DNA from: Flammeovirga sp. OC4 | GTDB lineage: Bacteria > Bacteroidota > Bacteroidia > Cytophagales > Flammeovirgaceae | Assembly: GCF_000812565.1 (NCBI RefSeq) | Contig: NZ_JTAM01000001.1 | Span: forward strand, 310,001-374,000 | DNA: 64,000 nucleotides | Direction: 5' to 3' | Shown: one piece after another, positions 16,199 to 26,063 of the stretch | Position numbering within the stretch: position 1 is the first letter of the stretch | Layout of the letters: every line of letters begins with the position of its first letter | Translations under genes and position numbers: made by a program | The notes under the pieces: model-generated | What the model was told of the DNA's origin: nothing | The model's database searches: none | Seen by the model: the letters and a program-made list of their open reading frames with translations, nothing else

Positions 16199-17386
16199 AT
16201 GTTCATGCGCTCACTTGTACTATTTTTATTTCTACTTCCTTCGGTAGTTTTGGCTCAAGCTATTCAGTTCAAAAACTTATCACTAGATGACGCTTTTAAA
16301 AAAGCAAAGACTGAAAATAAAGATGTATTTATTACTGTCTACACCACTTATTGTGAAGCCTGTAATATGATGCAGGAAGAAATATTTGAAGAAAGAAAAG
16401 TAGGAAACTATTACAACCAAAACTACATCTCACTACTTATCGACGCGAACAGTCAAGAAGGAAAAAAGTTAGTGGATGAATATAAGCTTCATGACTACCC
16501 TTCTTTCCTATTTATCGATCATGATAAACAACCTCTACATTTATTCGTAGGCAATATGTCTGAGAACGAGTTTATGAAAAGCACCAAAGAAGCTAAAGAT
16601 CCCAATCAACAGTTGTATACTTTAAAAAAGACCATAAATAAAAACTCGTCAATTCAAGATCTAAGTGAATATATTTATGTGACCTATAAAGCATCAATGG
16701 AAGACCCTGAAATCTTGACAGCATTCCTAAATAAAATAGAACAAGACCATATTGAAGTAAAAAGGACCTGGTTTGCTCTCAAAGAAGTGACCATCCATAA
16801 TGGTTTACATTCGAAGGCATTAACTTATGTCATAAAACATGCTAGAGAAATAGAGAAACAATATGGCCCTAAAGAAATCATTCAAACTATAAATGGTGCA
16901 GCAAAAGTATCTATGCAACCTTTCGTTGAAAAGAAAGATATTAAAGGATGGCAGGATTTAATGACTTATTTAGAAAAAGAACTGGGGAAACAAGGTCAAA
17001 CTTTAAATTGTGCCTACAACCCTACGTTTTATCTTAATATTGAAGATTATAACACTGCTTATTCTAAAATGCTTCAAGGGGTTGATATATTAAAAGATCG
17101 AAATCAGGAGATCAAGGCATATCTTTACCGAAATTGGGCTTGGAATATCTACTATTATTATGATGAATCAGATAAAGTTAAGACAGGCTTAGATTGGATT
17201 AATGAAGCCATCAAAGTGCATCCAACTTGTATGAACCTCGAAACAAAGGCAGGTTTATTATTTAAAAATAAAGATTATAAAGAAGCTAAAATCCTAGCAG
17301 AACAGGCTATTCAATTAGAAAAGAAAGAACACGTTCATGCAATGTTAGCGCACACAATCCTTCAAGAGCTTGAAAGTATTGAGTAA
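16199..17386 (+). CDS. Secreted thioredoxin-fold protein with TPR-like C-terminus
   Basis: The 395-residue protein has a signal peptide (to 'PSVVLAQ'). A thioredoxin domain of the Thioredoxin_7 type follows, with the redox pair Cys52-Glu-Ala-Cys55 and the cis-proline segment 'HDYPSFLFID'. The remaining 230 residues are helical, with TPR-like features near the C-terminus ('LDWINEAIKVHPTCMNLETKAGLLFKNKDYKEAKILAEQAIQLEKKE'). It is probably a periplasmic disulfide reductase or isomerase. A start at the second Met (16205) is equally possible. A terminator follows. Confidence 0.88.
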   Translation: MFMRSLVLFLFLLPSVVLAQAIQFKNLSLDDAFKKAKTENKDVFITVYTTYCEACNMMQEEIFEERKVGNYYNQNYISLLIDANSQEGKKLVDEYKLHDYPSFLFIDHDKQPLHLFVGNMSENEFMKSTKEAKDPNQQLYTLKKTINKNSSIQDLSEYIYVTYKASMEDPEILTAFLNKIEQDHIEVKRTWFALKEVTIHNGLHSKALTYVIKHAREIEKQYGPKEIIQTINGAAKVSMQPFVEKKDIKGWQDLMTYLEKELGKQGQTLNCAYNPTFYLNIEDYNTAYSKMLQGVDILKDRNQEIKAYLYRNWAWNIYYYYDESDKVKTGLDWINEAIKVHPTCMNLETKAGLLFKNKDYKEAKILAEQAIQLEKKEHVHAMLAHTILQELESIE

Positions 17387-17418
17387 AATACGCATAAACA
17401 AATATTAATAAGAAATAA

Positions 17419-17450
17419 ACGGCATCATTATTCATAATGATGCCGTTTTT
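17419..17450 (+). terminator. Terminator of the thioredoxin/TPR gene
   Basis: ACGGCATCATTA (17419-17430) pairs perfectly with TAATGATGCCGT (17435-17446) across a 4-nt loop and is followed by T residues. It separates this gene from the transglutaminase lipoprotein. Confidence 0.92.
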
Positions 17451-17499
17451 GTATTTTGACTGCCGATAAAATAACACAAGTTAAATCTAATTGAATGAC

Positions 17500-18696
17500 A
17501 TGAAAAAAATTATTACTATACTTCTTAGTACTCTTGTTTTATGGAGTTGTTCTGAATCAAAATTTGATGGTATTGATACACAATATCACTCTTTATTAGA
17601 AAATGCTATTCATAAAGCCGGAGACAATAAAGTAGAAATCGAAAAGGCAATCAACAACGTATCAAAAGAACAGAAAAATGGCATGGCCTACCTTGTTGCT
17701 TATATGCCTGAAAGAGATCTCAAAAGTCTTACGGCATCTTACCTTATCAACAATGTTGAATTAGCATATAAAGCCAAATCAGAGTTTCCATGGGCCCAAA
17801 ACCTCCCTGATTCGATCTTCTATAATGATGTTTTGCCTTACGCATTAATGAATGAAAGAAGAGACGATTGGCGACAAGATTTCTACAACCGCTTTGCCCC
17901 TATTGTCAAAGATTGCAAGACTATAAATGAAGCGATCAAAATCGTGAACGATACAATTATTGATGTAGTAAAAGTAAAGTACTCAACAGAAAGGGAAAAG
18001 CCTGACCAATCACCTTATGAATCTATTGATCAAGGTTTAGCTTCTTGTTCTGGTTTATCAGTATTATTGGCCGATGCTTTTAGAGCAGTAGGTATTCCTG
18101 CACGTTTAGCAGGCACCCCAAACTGGACCCTAAAGCAAGGAAACCACAACTGGAATGAGGTTTGGGTAAACGGACGTTGGTATTTCACGGAGTACTACCC
18201 TTCTGGATTAGATCAAGGATGGTTCCTACCTGATGCAGGTGTAGCAGATGTCAACAAACCTGAAAATTGGATCTATGCTTCCTCATGGAAACCTGCGGAA
18301 CATGCTTTCCCATTAGTATGGGATTATGACATCAAATATGTACATGCTCATAATGTTACAAACAGATATATAGGTCTTTGGAAAGCTGAAGAGGCAAAAA
18401 GAGCTTCATTAGGCGATAAAATTACTGTTCGCATCAAAATGTTCAAAAATAAAGAATGTACACTAATAAGCGATAACAGAGTAGAAACACAGGTTACTCT
18501 TTCAAAAGGAAATAAAGTTATAGAAAATGGCACTACCGCTGGGCCTACAAAAGACATGAACGACATTCTTGAATTCTACCTTGACAAAGGTGAAAAATAT
18601 ACACTGACCTACATGGACAGTAAAGGAAATCCTTTTTCAAAAGATATTGTTGCTAAAGATAAGCCCATGGATATCACTTTATATAAAGCGATATAG
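17500..18696 (+). CDS. Transglutaminase-like lipoprotein
   Basis: Starting at the ATG at 17500, the 398-residue product has a lipoprotein leader with Cys17 in 'LWSC'. Another ATG 9 bp upstream is possible. The transglutaminase core shows the catalytic Cys in 'GLASCSGLSVLLADAFRAVGIPARL' (about residue 183), the His in 'GNHNWNEVW' (about 216) and an acidic partner in 'WYFTEYYPSGLD'. Proteins of this class are often periplasmic or surface peptidases or cross-linking enzymes. The substrate cannot be told from sequence. The C-terminal 100 residues look like a beta-sandwich. Confidence 0.88.
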   Translation: MKKIITILLSTLVLWSCSESKFDGIDTQYHSLLENAIHKAGDNKVEIEKAINNVSKEQKNGMAYLVAYMPERDLKSLTASYLINNVELAYKAKSEFPWAQNLPDSIFYNDVLPYALMNERRDDWRQDFYNRFAPIVKDCKTINEAIKIVNDTIIDVVKVKYSTEREKPDQSPYESIDQGLASCSGLSVLLADAFRAVGIPARLAGTPNWTLKQGNHNWNEVWVNGRWYFTEYYPSGLDQGWFLPDAGVADVNKPENWIYASSWKPAEHAFPLVWDYDIKYVHAHNVTNRYIGLWKAEEAKRASLGDKITVRIKMFKNKECTLISDNRVETQVTLSKGNKVIENGTTAGPTKDMNDILEFYLDKGEKYTLTYMDSKGNPFSKDIVAKDKPMDITLYKAI

Positions 18697-18725
18697 TTTA
18701 ATCTTTGTGCTTTATTAGAAATATA

Positions 18726-18782
18726 AAACATGAGTCAGCCCTCTATTATTATAGTCTTATAAATTGGGACGACTCATGTTTT
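18726..18782. terminator. Bidirectional terminator-like hairpin
   Basis: AAAACATGAGTC (18726-18737) is perfectly complementary to GACTCATGTTTT (18771-18782), with a 33-nt loop. It lies between convergent genes (stops at 18696 and 18802) and can end both transcripts. Confidence 0.75.
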
Positions 18783-18801
18783 CATTTATCAAACGATCTC
18801 C

Positions 18802-19167
18802 TTACTTCTCATTCAATCGTATAATGATCACCATCAATTTGCCAACAAGAAAATAAAAGAATCCATATAAAGTTGCATGAGATGATACCTTGAGGCCAGC
18901 TGCTAACATTCCCATTGAAACGCTTCCTACAGCTTCAATATGTATAAATGCACTGTACAAACCGATCAATTGAAAAAACACTCCTAATACAAGAGAAAAT
19001 GTTGCTAGTTCGCCTGCTGCTGAGAGTGCTCTCTCTGGAGTGATTCTTCTTGATTTTATATTGAAAATTCGAACCAAAAGTAATAGTAACATTACAACTC
19101 CTGAGATTGTTATTGTTGTCATGGCTTCAATACCACCTATGTAGAAAAACTCTGCTATTGCATTCAT
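18802..19167 (-). CDS. MotA/TolQ/ExbB-like small membrane protein
   Basis: The 121-residue protein has three likely membrane helices (about 18-34, 52-75, 90-115). The segment 'FSLVLGVFFQLIGLYSAFIHIEAVGSVSMGMLAAGLKVSSHATLYGFFYFLVG' resembles the proton-channel core of the MotA/TolQ/ExbB family: a GLxGTVxGLIxAF-like turn followed by AxGIxxALxTTxxGL. It is much shorter than a full ExbB (about 230 residues), and no ExbD/MotB partner is adjacent. It may be a stator-like relative of unknown function. The assignment is by pattern. Confidence 0.65.
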   Translation of the reverse strand: MNAIAEFFYIGGIEAMTTITISGVVMLLLLLVRIFNIKSRRITPERALSAAGELATFSLVLGVFFQLIGLYSAFIHIEAVGSVSMGMLAAGLKVSSHATLYGFFYFLVGKLMVIIIRLNEK

Positions 19168-19393
19168 AAGTCTAATGATTAAAAAGTTAAAGAATACCCA
19201 AACTTATACTGCTTTTATGTCTTAAATACAAAGTGTCGTTCAATGACCCTGTTTTATCGAAGGATAATCTAAAACTGTAGATTACTAATTGCTACACCTC
19301 TATTTATCTACGTACTTTGTCTATTAGTCTACAAAAAGGGAAATAATATCGACATTAAAATAATATCTCAAAAAAATTCCGAATATTTATAAT

Positions 19394-20446
19394 ATGACAC
19401 AACTCAGGAATTTCATATCGCACCGTACAACTTTTGAAGTGATGTTTTGGGGGTGTTCCTTTTTAATAAATTTCTTATTCTTAGGACATTTCCATCAAGA
19501 CTATTTTAATACATTTATATTTTGTTTATGCTGGTTTCCTTTTACAATTGGATTCACATTATATTTAAGCAATACATTAGTAAAGAAGTTTCTCATCCAA
19601 AAAAAATACTTCAAGTTTATCCTTTACTTGATTTATGCTATTTTAGTTAACACCTATGTTCAGATGATACTTGTAATTGGCTGCCTCATTGTGTTTGCTG
19701 ATCTCCAATACAATCAGATGAACCCCATCTTAAATGATTTTTCTGTACTTTGGTTTGTCCAGTTATTTATTTCTGCCATGTATACCTCTCTAGTTCAAAT
19801 CAGAGACGAACAAGAAAGAAAAGAAACCATACATCAACTCGAAAAAGAAAAACTTGAAATAGGTTATCAGCTAAAAGAATTGGAGCTAAATACCCTAAAG
19901 GAACAAATACACCCTCATTTTCTATTTAATACACTGAACAATATCTACGGTTTGGCTATTGAAAAAAGTGATGATCTTCCGAAGGTGCTATTACAATTGA
20001 GTGGTCTATTAGATTATTTGGTGTATCAATCGAAAGAGGATAAAGTAGCTTTGGCTAAGGAGGTTAAATTATTACAGGAATACATTGCTTTGGAACAACT
20101 CAGACTTGACGATCGTTTTCAACTGAACATGCATTTTGAAGGAATTAATCCTGAAATACAAATCACTCCATTTTTATTATTTCCAATGGTAGAAAATGCC
20201 TTCAAACATGGTATAAAAAAAACCAGTCAATCTGCCTATCTTAATATCATTACTGCTTTTCATGAAAACGAATTTATCTTTGAAGTTGAAAATAGTAAAC
20301 CTCAACAAGTTGAATATTATAAATCTGGCGGAACTGGTTTAGAAAACTTAAAAAGAAGGCTAAATTTATATTACCCTAATCAACATCAATTTAAAATTAT
20401 TCAAAATGAGGCTTATTATAAAGCCATTCTTTCCATTCAATTATGA
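19394..20446 (+). CDS. LytS-like sensor histidine kinase
   Basis: This 350-residue protein has four N-terminal membrane helices (about 15-150). A short coiled coil and a His_kinase (LytS/YehU) domain follow. The phospho-acceptor His lies in 'EQIHPHFLFNTLNNIYGL' (about residue 173), the N-box is 'LFPMVENAFKHGI', and the glycine loop is 'GGTGLENLKRRL'. It phosphorylates the LytTR regulator encoded next, whose ATG overlaps its stop by 4 bp (ATGA). The signal sensed by the membrane part is not known. Confidence 0.95.
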   Translation: MTQLRNFISHRTTFEVMFWGCSFLINFLFLGHFHQDYFNTFIFCLCWFPFTIGFTLYLSNTLVKKFLIQKKYFKFILYLIYAILVNTYVQMILVIGCLIVFADLQYNQMNPILNDFSVLWFVQLFISAMYTSLVQIRDEQERKETIHQLEKEKLEIGYQLKELELNTLKEQIHPHFLFNTLNNIYGLAIEKSDDLPKVLLQLSGLLDYLVYQSKEDKVALAKEVKLLQEYIALEQLRLDDRFQLNMHFEGINPEIQITPFLLFPMVENAFKHGIKKTSQSAYLNIITAFHENEFIFEVENSKPQQVEYYKSGGTGLENLKRRLNLYYPNQHQFKIIQNEAYYKAILSIQL

Positions 20447-21138
20447 GTATTAAAGTATTAATCATAGACGACGAACCCATCTCTAGAAGAATAACTAAAA
20501 ACTTTTTATCGCAAATGGAAGGCTATGAGGTGGTTGGTGAAGCAGCCGATGCAAAAGTTGGATTTACTGAAATTGTACAAAAAGAAGTAGACCTTATTTT
20601 TCTTGATATTGAAATGCCTGAAATTTCCGGGCTAGATTTTCTAAGGTCTTTAGCGAAACCTCCTAAGGTGATTATTATCAGTGCTCACCGTGAATATGCT
20701 ATTGAGGGTTTTGATTTGAATGTAGTTGATTATTTATTAAAACCCGTTTCAATGGAAAGGTTCAAGTCTGCGGTAGAGAAATATGAAGCATTGAAAACAA
20801 CTAATTCCATTGATTTCAAAAAGGTCATGAGTGACAATTTATTTATCAGAGCAGACCGAAAGCACCATAAAATCAGCTTTACTGAGATTTTATATATCGA
20901 GAGTCAAGCTGACTATCTGATTATCTATGGCAACAACGATACAAAGTGGAAAACTAAAGAAACTCTTTCTGCAATAGAAACTAAACTCCCTTCTACTTTT
21001 ATAAGAATTCACCGTTCTTTTATTGTGAATATGGAACACGTAAAAGCATTCAATAGGGAACTTGTGGAAATAGCTGGCGAAGAACTTCCAGTCAGTAAAA
21101 GTTTTAGAGATGTCGTTGTACAATTTTTTGAAAATTAA
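20443..21138 (+). CDS. LytTR-type response regulator
   Basis: The 231-residue protein has a CheY receiver domain (about 1-120) with the phosphorylated Asp55 in 'LIFLDIEMPEISG' and the acidic pair 'IIDDEP'. A C-terminal LytTR DNA-binding domain follows (about 130-231), containing 'EILYIESQADYLIIY' and 'FIRIHRSFIVNM'. It forms a two-component pair with the LytS-like kinase and is translationally coupled to it. Target genes are not evident here. Confidence 0.96.
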   Translation: MSIKVLIIDDEPISRRITKNFLSQMEGYEVVGEAADAKVGFTEIVQKEVDLIFLDIEMPEISGLDFLRSLAKPPKVIIISAHREYAIEGFDLNVVDYLLKPVSMERFKSAVEKYEALKTTNSIDFKKVMSDNLFIRADRKHHKISFTEILYIESQADYLIIYGNNDTKWKTKETLSAIETKLPSTFIRIHRSFIVNMEHVKAFNRELVEIAGEELPVSKSFRDVVVQFFEN

Positions 21139-21157
21139 AACAGTCTTTATAAACAAA

Positions 21158-21199
21158 AAAAAAGGTAGTCCATCTAAATTTAGATGGACTACCTTTTTA
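21158..21199. terminator. Bidirectional terminator between response regulator and phosphatase sensor
   Basis: A stem of about 18 bp (AAAGGTAGTCCATCTAAA at 21161-21178 with its complement immediately after) is flanked by A and T runs on both sides. It ends the LytTR gene on the plus strand and the phosphatase gene (stop at 21219) on the minus strand. Confidence 0.93.
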
Positions 21200-21218
21200 A
21201 TTTTAGAATGGGCTCAGT

Positions 21219-23873
21219 TTAGACCTTCACACCCATTACCGTAATATCATCACGTTGCTCAATTTCGCCTACTAAGTGCTGATCAAGAATCTCTTCAAGA
21301 GCTTCTTCTTGTTCTGCCATAGATTTAGTAGCATTTGAAGCAATAATATCTTTCAATTTAAGCGAACCAATCTTCTCTCTATTCGCATTATTTTGATCAA
21401 CATATCCATCTGTAGAAAGATAAATAATATCTTCTTTCTGTAATACGATTGTATGTGCTGAGAATACTTTATTTTTTCTACTTGAGTAACCAATGGACTT
21501 AATATCACCCTGAATTACTTCTAACTCTTGCTTTTCTTGAGTGTAAACAAAAATTGGTCTCTTAGCACCTGAGAATTGAACATGCACACCATCAGCTTCT
21601 TCTTTCATCGCAATTAGTGCAACGTCCATTCCATCGTCATTCATTGAGTTCTCCTGTTGTAAAGATTCTTTCACCCCTACATTCAAGGCATTCAAGATCT
21701 CTACTGTATCCGTCACTCCTTTTACATTGACAATATCATTCAATAGAGTATTACCAATCATAGACATGAATGCACCAGGAACACCATGGCCTGTACAGTC
21801 TACAACTGCAATAAATTTCATTACAGTTCCATTCACTTCTTTACGTTTGAACCAGTAGAAATCACCAGAAACGATGTCTTTAGAACGATATAAAATAAAG
21901 TGGTCTTTAAAGTTTTCTTTCAGTAATGACTCAGAAGGTAAGATCGCATTCTGAATAGTTTTTGCATAACGCATACTATCTGTAATACTCTTGTTCTTCT
22001 CTGACAATTCTTTATAAGAAATGTAATTCGCTACTGCAATTGACGCATAAGATGCTAAAGCTTTTAAGTTAGAGATATTGATATCTTTGTATTGATCAAT
22101 CTCTTTTGCCTGCATTGTAATCACACCTAATACCTTTGTCTCCACAATTAGTGGCATATAGATAATAGATTGATTAATTCTTGTTGGCATTTTTCTTCCT
22201 TGAGGAATATAAAGAGGGCTTTCTTCATCAAAATTATTGATGATCAATTCTACCTCATTATTGAAACACCAAGATGCTAAGCTGTAAGCATCTGAAACAG
22301 ATACACTATAATAGTTTTCTAGGCCAACATCAGAAACTTGATTTCTAAACTCAAGGCGTTTTTCAAACTTATTATAAATACCAATACCAAATGTATTCGC
22401 AGGAACTAGTTCCATTACACTCTCTTGTAAATCGAGCATGTGTTTATCGAAATCTAGCGTTGCGGTAAATTTCTGACCGATATCTTTTACAGATAACATT
22501 TCCTCGTGTGATTTTACAACTTCCTCATTTGCCTTTTCTAAACGGCCAGTGATTTCTTGTAGATCATCACGTTGTTCTTTTAACTTCTGAGAGTTTTTAT
22601 AGAAGAAGAAAATTAAGATTAATGAAATTGCTGCTACTACGAAATAGAGCATTCTTTCCGTTTCTACTTCTTCTTTTTCCTCCTCAATTTGAACGATTGT
22701 TGTCTCTTGATTAGAGATTTGATTACGCATTCTATCCAACATCTGTGATGTTTTATATTGTGCTTCCTCATATCTCAATTCATTCTCAATCAATGAGTTT
22801 GTTAATCTTTCAAGGTAGCTCTCTAAAGATTTTTTATTCTTAGGATTAATATCTTTGTCTAACTTTTCAGAAATCTTCTGAATTTCTTTTCTAAGGTTAG
22901 AACCATTTTCTTGTAATAATTGCTTCTCTGCCTCTAGTGAATTGAATACTGCTTGGAAGTTTTCAGAATACTCCATATTCGTTACACCTTGTCCTCCATC
23001 TTCAGAACCATCTGAGATATAAACAAACATATAATTATCCTCATAATCATACTTTGTTTTTATGATAGAATAATCATCAATTTCAAAGTTAGCTTCACTT
23101 AAAGAGTCAGCATATACTTCAAATTCACCGTTTTTGTCTGTGATAAAGTTTTTCTCATTGATTCTTACGTTTAAAGAATCAGCAGGAGAAATATCCTCAT
23201 CATATACAACAACGACTAATATTGGATCAACATAAATTTCATCCTCTAAAGGTTTAGCCTGAACTTTCTTTGGTGCAGAAGTAGTTTTCTTGGCTACTTT
23301 CACCTCTTTTTGAAGACCTTCTGACGGTAAAGTAATCGTTACTTTATTTACAGTAGGATTATATTTCGTAAAATTTTTCTTGATTGGGTCTCCATCCACT
23401 AAAAAAATCGTAGAGTTCTGAATTTTGTAATTTCTATCTACAATAAGTTGGAATGCTCCTTTATCATTTGTTTTCACTGCTGAAAACTTCTGACCAGAGA
23501 TCTTAACATATTTGCCACTTACAGGATTTCCATCTTTATAGACTACTCCATCAATATATACAGGAGCAAAAGTAAGAAGTACTTTAATGACATCAGCACC
23601 TTCAAACGCCCATGTTTGCATCTTATACCCCCTCTTTATAACATTAAGATTCCTAATTTTGGATGGGTTTTCAGCTGGAAATGTAAATTTTCCTTCAGAG
23701 TTAGTAGTAGCCACTTGCTTCCCTTCAAGATACACAACAGCGCTGTACACTGGTTGCTGGTCTTCATCAATAACAACTCCTTTTACTAACTTATCTTGAG
23801 CTGTTAGACCGAAGGTTGTTGTTAATAGTAAAAATAGAGTTAATATGTAACTTTTGCTTATTTGCTTCATCAT
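21219..23873 (-). CDS. Sensor with carboxypeptidase-regulatory-like, GAF and SpoIIE PP2C phosphatase domains
   Basis: The 884-residue protein starts with a signal peptide. Next come beta-sandwich carboxypeptidase-regulatory-like modules ('VKGVVIDEDQQPVYSAVVYLEGKQVATTNSEGKFTF' and a second near residue 110) and a periplasmic coiled coil. A membrane helix lies at about 407-428, followed by a GAF domain (about 470-620) and a SpoIIE-type PP2C phosphatase (about 670-884). The phosphatase shows 'IVSGDFYWFKR', 'AVVDCTGHGVPGAFMSMIGNTLL' and 'DDITVMGV'. It should dephosphorylate a partner-switching protein in response to an external signal. A second protein of similar plan lies at 31.3-34.7 kb. No anti-sigma antagonist is adjacent. 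Confidence 0.93.
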   Translation of the reverse strand: MMKQISKSYILTLFLLLTTTFGLTAQDKLVKGVVIDEDQQPVYSAVVYLEGKQVATTNSEGKFTFPAENPSKIRNLNVIKRGYKMQTWAFEGADVIKVLLTFAPVYIDGVVYKDGNPVSGKYVKISGQKFSAVKTNDKGAFQLIVDRNYKIQNSTIFLVDGDPIKKNFTKYNPTVNKVTITLPSEGLQKEVKVAKKTTSAPKKVQAKPLEDEIYVDPILVVVVYDEDISPADSLNVRINEKNFITDKNGEFEVYADSLSEANFEIDDYSIIKTKYDYEDNYMFVYISDGSEDGGQGVTNMEYSENFQAVFNSLEAEKQLLQENGSNLRKEIQKISEKLDKDINPKNKKSLESYLERLTNSLIENELRYEEAQYKTSQMLDRMRNQISNQETTIVQIEEEKEEVETERMLYFVVAAISLILIFFFYKNSQKLKEQRDDLQEITGRLEKANEEVVKSHEEMLSVKDIGQKFTATLDFDKHMLDLQESVMELVPANTFGIGIYNKFEKRLEFRNQVSDVGLENYYSVSVSDAYSLASWCFNNEVELIINNFDEESPLYIPQGRKMPTRINQSIIYMPLIVETKVLGVITMQAKEIDQYKDINISNLKALASYASIAVANYISYKELSEKNKSITDSMRYAKTIQNAILPSESLLKENFKDHFILYRSKDIVSGDFYWFKRKEVNGTVMKFIAVVDCTGHGVPGAFMSMIGNTLLNDIVNVKGVTDTVEILNALNVGVKESLQQENSMNDDGMDVALIAMKEEADGVHVQFSGAKRPIFVYTQEKQELEVIQGDIKSIGYSSRKNKVFSAHTIVLQKEDIIYLSTDGYVDQNNANREKIGSLKLKDIIASNATKSMAEQEEALEEILDQHLVGEIEQRDDITVMGVKV

Positions 23874-23976
23874 TAGTAAGGATGAATGATAAAAAAATTT
23901 GACTTCATGCCAATTGTAATTATAACCAAATATAAATGAAAACGAAGCAAAACCACAATAATTAATTAATATTATT

Positions 23977-25038
23977 TCAATCCACCTGATATAATTTCAA
24001 TAACTCACTGAATAGATTGCATTTATATAAATCATAAGTATACTTTTTACCATTATTATTTACCTTCCAAATCAGTGATTTTTTATCCTCTGAAAGAGTT
24101 AAAATAACTTCAAATTGAGGGTTTTCATCGTTGAATGCACCTTCTGAAATCATTTTTTTACATTCCCATTCGAGGTATACGACAGGATCAATTGTCCCAT
24201 CATATTGATGAACGGTATCAGAATATGAAATCGTAAAAGAGAATAACCTTTCAGGTGCACAAAAATTAAATACGCCACTTTTCGCATTAAATGCGATTGA
24301 TGGAGATGAGAAGGTCTGATTAATAAAATTGCTTGCTACAATCGCTGAGGGTGAACCTATTTTCACCTTATCATCATACAAAATCCAAAGGTTATCAGCC
24401 ACCTGCAATGACATTTCTATTTCATGCGTACTCAACAAAATCGCCTTTTTCTTTTTCCTCGCAATACTCTTTAAAAGTTGAAAAATTTCAATTCTATTGA
24501 TCAAATCAAGGTGGGCTGAAGGTTCATCCAAAAAAATCACATCTGTATTTTGTGCAATTGCCCTTGCAATCATCACCTTCTGTCTTTCTCCATCTGAGAG
24601 TGTATTTATATAACGGTCTTGTAGGTGATTAGCTCCCACATCTTTTAAAGCATCTAGCGCAATTGTGTGATCCGAATCTTTTAATTTACCCCACCAATTC
24701 ACATAAGGGTATCGTCCCATCAATACTGTTTCAAAAACAGTCAATTTACCTACTATTGAAGTATTAGAAAACACAAAACTGATGAGCAATGACCTTTGTG
24801 TATTGTTCAGAGCACCTAATATTTGATCATTGATGGTTACCTGTCCTTCTAATGGAACAATCTCACCCGAAAGCGTTTTCAATAGAGTAGATTTCCCCAC
24901 TCCATTGACACCAATCAGTACGTTGAATTCTCCTCTCCTCAAATGTAATTCCCCGTATTGTCCTACTACCTTTGGTGCCTCACCTTTATCTTGATAGCCT
25001 GTAATCAGGTTTTGAGTTGATAATACACTTTCATTCAT
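23977..25038 (-). CDS. ABC importer ATPase of the FecE/BtuD/HmuV class, with a C-terminal extension
   Basis: The 353-residue ATPase shows Walker A 'GVNGVGKST' (43-51), the signature 'LSDGERQKVMIARA' and Walker B 'DVIFLDEPSAHLD'. It then has the H-loop 'LLSTHEIEMSL'. The FecE-type core ends near residue 245. The remaining 110 residues are an unusual beta-rich extension not found in standard family members of about 255 residues. The ATG shares one base with the stop codon of the permease gene (TAATG), so the two are translationally coupled. The substrate may be an iron chelate, haem or cobalamin. None is proven by the sequence. Confidence 0.92.
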   Translation of the reverse strand: MNESVLSTQNLITGYQDKGEAPKVVGQYGELHLRRGEFNVLIGVNGVGKSTLLKTLSGEIVPLEGQVTINDQILGALNNTQRSLLISFVFSNTSIVGKLTVFETVLMGRYPYVNWWGKLKDSDHTIALDALKDVGANHLQDRYINTLSDGERQKVMIARAIAQNTDVIFLDEPSAHLDLINRIEIFQLLKSIARKKKKAILLSTHEIEMSLQVADNLWILYDDKVKIGSPSAIVASNFINQTFSSPSIAFNAKSGVFNFCAPERLFSFTISYSDTVHQYDGTIDPVVYLEWECKKMISEGAFNDENPQFEVILTLSEDKKSLIWKVNNNGKKYTYDLYKCNLFSELLKLYQVD

Positions 25039-26063
25039 TACTTTCTTCCTTTTAACATGGCTATAATCACAATTGGTGCTCCTATCAAGGATGTAATTGA
25101 GTTGATTGGAATGACGACTCCTGAATCACTAATGTGTGATATGGTGTCACAAATAAGCATCCCGATAGCTCCAATCACTGCACTTAAAGGCAATAATTTA
25201 AAGTGATCAGAAGATTTTGCTACTACTCTTGCTATATGTGGTGCTGCTATACCCACAAATCCAATCGGGCCACAAAAACCCGTGACACTTCCTGCCAGCA
25301 AGCTTGCGGATAGTATACTGAGTATTCTATATTTTTGAACAGATAACCCCATGCTTTTAGCATATTGCTCTCCTAAAAGCATTAAATTCATAGACCTGCA
25401 GAGTGTTAAAGCAATGATAAAACCTAAAATCACAAATAGGGTTAGGATCGTAATTTGCTCATAAACTATACCTCCCAAGCTACCAAATGTCCACAATATG
25501 TATTCTTGTAATTGATCTGGGTGACTAAAATATTGAGCAATTCCAACAAGTGACGCCGTCAATGCCCCAAGCATCATTCCCACAATTAACAAAGCTACAT
25601 TATCATTCACCTTGTGCGCCACCAACAAAATTATAAACATCACTATACCTGCTCCAGCCGAAGCTGCGATGACAGTGAGCCAAATTCCAAAGTTTTCCAA
25701 GTATGAAATTGAATTAATACCCAAACCTATTCCTGATGATAAAGAAACCAAGGCCACTCCTAATGAAGCCCCCGAGTTAATACCTAAAACAGAAGGGCCT
25801 GCCATGGGATTTCTGAAAAGAGCCTGCATCAACAAGCCACTTATTGACAATGCAATTCCTACCAAAATAGCGACCAATGCTTTTGGTATTCTAATCAACC
25901 ACAATATTGTTGCAATACTACTTTCCTCTTCCCCTCCAAAAAGGGTTTGTATAATCTCTGATATTGAAATATTCGAAGAGCCAATACTTATATCAATGAA
26001 AAACAGAGGTATAATAGTAAGGCTCAATCCTATCAATTTAATATCAATATATTTTTTATTCAT
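25038..26063 (-). CDS. FecCD-family ABC transporter permease
   Basis: This 341-residue protein has about nine or ten membrane helices and the FecCD hallmarks: 'RIPKALVAILVGIALSISGLLMQALFRNPMAGPSVLGINSGASLG', and 'GPIGFVGIAAPHIARVV' in the coupling helix. It forms the channel of an importer with the ATPase encoded next. No substrate-binding protein gene is in the window, and no cobalamin riboswitch precedes it. The partner receptor is therefore elsewhere. It is divergent from the HAD hydrolase. Confidence 0.95.
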   Translation of the reverse strand: MNKKYIDIKLIGLSLTIIPLFFIDISIGSSNISISEIIQTLFGGEEESSIATILWLIRIPKALVAILVGIALSISGLLMQALFRNPMAGPSVLGINSGASLGVALVSLSSGIGLGINSISYLENFGIWLTVIAASAGAGIVMFIILLVAHKVNDNVALLIVGMMLGALTASLVGIAQYFSHPDQLQEYILWTFGSLGGIVYEQITILTLFVILGFIIALTLCRSMNLMLLGEQYAKSMGLSVQKYRILSILSASLLAGSVTGFCGPIGFVGIAAPHIARVVAKSSDHFKLLPLSAVIGAIGMLICDTISHISDSGVVIPINSITSLIGAPIVIIAMLKGRK

